This document shows positions 18,061-20,293 of a stretch of DNA of 20,293 nt, one piece after another (position 1 is the stretch's first letter; each line of letters starts with the position of its first letter). This DNA comes from Mucidula mucida (taxonomy: Eukaryota; Basidiomycota; Agaricomycetes; Agaricales; Physalacriaceae). The notes beneath the pieces are model-generated. The model was not told the origin of the DNA. It saw only the letters and a list, made by a program, of their open reading frames with translations, and searched no databases. Location: assembly GCA_015501055.1 (NCBI GenBank), contig JADNYV010000605.1, positions 1-20,293 of the forward strand. The letters are read 5' to 3'. Position numbers and translations under genes: made by a program.

Positions 18061-18275
18061 ATTCAGGTTTTGACGTTCTTGTTGGGATTAGCTAAGTGTA
18101 GTCCCGGTGGTTAGTGGCTGCTGTCACTGGAAGACAAGTTGTAGCACAGGTTGAACATGATTAGATGCACTACCAGACTCCACAACAGCTATACCGATAC
18201 AGGCCGAGTGGCGATACAGTACCGTCAGGCCGTGGATACACGATACCTGTGCAGTGGTAGCCATCTGTTCTTGAC
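17801..18275 (+). repeat. Segmental duplication, copy 2
   Basis: Direct repeat of about 13170-13725, including non-coding 3' flank ('ccacaacagctataccgata', 'caggccgagtgg', 'ccgtggatacacgata'). It ends within about 110 bases of the start of the glycoside-hydrolase-like pseudogene. Confidence 0.72.
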
Positions 18276-18382
18276 ATCGCAGTGGCAGATGGACAGGTTT
18301 AGATCATGTGACAGCTACACGTCGATCGGCGCCAGCTGAAACCTTGCTTCCCACCACCATCTTCCCCAACGTCGGACTGACA

Positions 18383-20208
18383 ATGGCGACGAACACGAAT
18401 AAAAAGCTCAAGAGGTGCGTCTCTTTCAATGCCAAGGGATAGCCAACTGTCTGACTTTACAGAGCCAACCCCGCCACGATCCAGGACAAGTTCTTAGTCG
18501 GATATCAGGGCTGGTGAGTACTCAATATATCTTGACTTCGTTTGACTCATAGATCATAAAAAAGGTTTACTTGTGCAGGAGACGGCGAACCCGTTTATCC
18601 AGGTGCGTCTGGCGATTTGACAGCGCCACATTATTCACCGTATGCTCTAGGACATCACGGCTGGCTGCATTGGTTCAACGAGCCTATTCCTTGCGGTGGA
18701 CGACCGAACACGGACCTTTGGCCAGAAGTCTCCTCATACGATTCTGATGAGCTCTTTGATGCGCCCGGCCTCCCCGGCGCCCAACTATTCTCTTCGCGGC
18801 ATCCAAAGACCGTACAGCGGCATTTCCACTGGATGGCGGAGCACGGCGTCGACGGGTGTATTTCTCCAGCGTTTTGCCGGGCAGTGCGATACTGCTCCCG
18901 GCGGCGAAAGCGAGGGTGGACGCGGGATGATCAGGATACGCGACGAGGTGGGCGATCTCGTGCGTGCAGCGTCGGAGGAGGAGGACAGAGTATGGGCGAT
19001 TATGTACGACGTCTCTGGTGTGCCTCCCGACCGCATCCAGCGTATCCCTCGAACAGGACTGGCATCATCTCCTGCACGACAGACGCATTCTTACATCACC
19101 CTCCTATCTCCACGAACGCGGGAGTCCTGTCCTTGCCCTCTGGGGCTTTGGAATGTCCGATGCGCACCACACTCCCGGGCTTGTTACCGCCATTATGCCG
19201 CTCCCTACGCGCTATGACTCCTGGCGATTGTATATTTATGCCGGCACACCCTCAAATTGGCGTACACTGGACGGCGATATGAGTCGAGACGAAGCATGGA
19301 GCGATGTGTGGCTCGGAGAAGTGGATGCGATCAGTCCATGGACTATAGGGCGATACAAGCGAACGGGAGGTGGAAGATTGGGCAGAGGAAGGATGAAAGG
19401 CGATGTCGAAGCTATCAAGAGATTCAACGAGCAGCAAGGGAGGAGGGTGGATTATGTGCCAGTCGTTCTGCCTGGAGGTTCAGGTTACAATTTTCTGAAG
19501 GAAAGTGGGGCTTCAACGATATCAAACGGAATGGTGGCAGTTTTTATGGAAACAGGTCTTTCACGCGAAGAGATTGGGCGTGCGCACAATTTATGGCGCG
19601 ATGTGGGACGAGTAAGTATTCTTTTTGAAGCTGCCTTTTTCTCACATTTTACTAGATACGACGAAGGAACTGCATTCATGCCTGTCGTCTCCAAAAAGCG
19701 GAATCTGCCTCGTTCAGACAAGTGGCGATTTATGGCTCTTGACGAAGATGGCTATGATTTGCCTCCAGATTGGTATGTCTTCCACTTTCCTTCATTAATC
19801 ATTATAACCATTTCGTAGGTATATGCGTATGCGGTTTCGCTGCTGAAGGCTTACGAAGCGAACGTATGATCCATGAAAGTTTTCCCTCCAAGGAGCTGGA
19901 TGATTACTGGGCAACGCGTCCAAAGTACGAAGAGGAAGTCGTTTCTCCCAGCACAAGTGGAAGTGGGACGGAGGCGGCGGCTACGATGAATGGGTTAAAA
20001 CCCAGCAGACGACCGACGGGGATGAGCCGCGCCACCGCCGTATTCGTTGGAGGCGGAAGAAACGCCGCTGAATCACCACCAGCACCTGCGCCTGTCGTAT
20101 CATACCACAACATTCGTCACTGCAACCAGCACCTACAGTGTTGACTACAGCACCATCAGCGCATCTTCTTCGACAACAACGGTGGACGTGCCCACGCCGA
20201 CGTTCTGA
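18383..20208 (+). pseudogene. GH99-like glycoside hydrolase ('xylosidase/arabinosidase' type), many frameshifts
   Basis: Splicing of 18383-18414, 18463-18513, 18565-18602 and 18651 onward gives MATNTNKKLKRANPA, then DKFLVGYQGWFTCAGDGEPV, then GHHGWLHWFNEPIPCGGRPN: the start of a fungal/bacterial hydrolase family related to GH99/GH71. The family continues (FHWMAEHGVDG, VFLQRFAGQCD, WAIMYDVSGVPPDRIQ, VDYVPVVLPGGSGYN, EGKWGFNDIKRNGG, YDEGTAFMPV, EGLRSERMIHESFPSKEL), but only by hopping frames. Breaks: +1 at 18854-18856, 19041, 19198 and 19360; -1 near 19229, 19390, 19494 and 19545; -2 near 19830; probably two more in the tail. Introns at 19612-19655 and 19773-19818 remain recognisable. A Ser/Thr-rich tail runs to TGA 20206-20208. 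The family is thought to act on plant or fungal polysaccharides; exact substrate unknown. Confidence 0.8.
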
Positions 20209-20293
20209 CGTACGACACCCGTCAACAGCATCGGTTGCGGGAGCGCTAAATCGTCCCCATCAGTCTTCGAGTCCGGGTTTCCTGGGCGCCGGT
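20209..20293. other. Window edge
   Basis: The 85 bases after the hydrolase pseudogene show no feature. Confidence 0.4.

Noticed and set aside
18617..19818. Three overlapping plus-strand frames (18617-19282, 18696-19217, 18964-19818) as separate genes
   Set aside because: Each carries successive parts of one conserved hydrolase; they are one frameshifted gene, not three.
1..20293. CRISPR arrays, prokaryotic operons, complete transposons, viral genes
   Set aside because: No regularly spaced repeats, Shine-Dalgarno-led gene runs, transposase or reverse-transcriptase motifs were found on either strand.

Overview
This window looks like nuclear DNA of an agaricomycete basidiomycete. The protein genes are split by many short introns (mostly 44-61 nt, GT..AG). 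F-box proteins of the coiled-coil/leucine-rich type common in mushroom genomes occur three times. There is also a eukaryotic tRNA gene with an intron at position 37/38 and a mitochondrially targeted metabolic enzyme. Exon models below were assembled by hand from splice signals, reading-frame continuity and recognisable protein motifs; none has transcript support.

Left third (1-7627). A frameshifted, edge-truncated F-box gene lies on the minus strand (1-645). Next, also on the minus strand, is a complete 8-exon gene for a DHTKD1-type 2-oxoadipate dehydrogenase E1 (970-4072, 916 aa). A tRNA-Gln(CUG) with a 14-nt intron follows on the plus strand (4219-4303). After about 1.4 kb without a convincing gene comes an intact paralogue of the first F-box gene on the plus strand (5939-7627). 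The two F-box copies are head to head, share 5' flank and a 5'UTR intron, and bracket the DHTKD1/tRNA block as an inverted duplication.

Middle (8239-13536). An 8-exon C2H2 zinc-finger gene (488 aa, six fingers) lies on the plus strand. Two minus-strand genes follow: an unrecognised 208-aa protein and a 211-aa coiled-coil protein. They carry an identical TATA decamer. Divergent from the coiled-coil gene is a plus-strand gene resembling a fungal GNAT-like hypothetical family, broken by a frameshift near its 3' end.

Right third (13935-20293). A second type of F-box gene is intact (543 aa). It is followed by a small complete L-rhamnose mutarotase-like gene (122 aa), an unresolved multi-exon or decayed region (16847-17680), and a rearranged second copy of the 3' part of the GNAT-like gene with its flank (about 17801-18275). 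Last is a glycoside-hydrolase-like (GH99-like, 'xylosidase/arabinosidase') pseudogene whose conserved protein can be followed through all three frames across at least nine small indels.

Intact housekeeping genes (DHTKD1, tRNA-Gln) are thus mixed with fast-evolving accessory families, three of which show duplication or decay. I found no CRISPR array, prokaryotic operon or complete transposon. The most informative signals are the inverted F-box duplication, the GNAT-fragment duplication that preserves bases lost from the main copy, and the indel-ridden hydrolase next to an intact rhamnose mutarotase.
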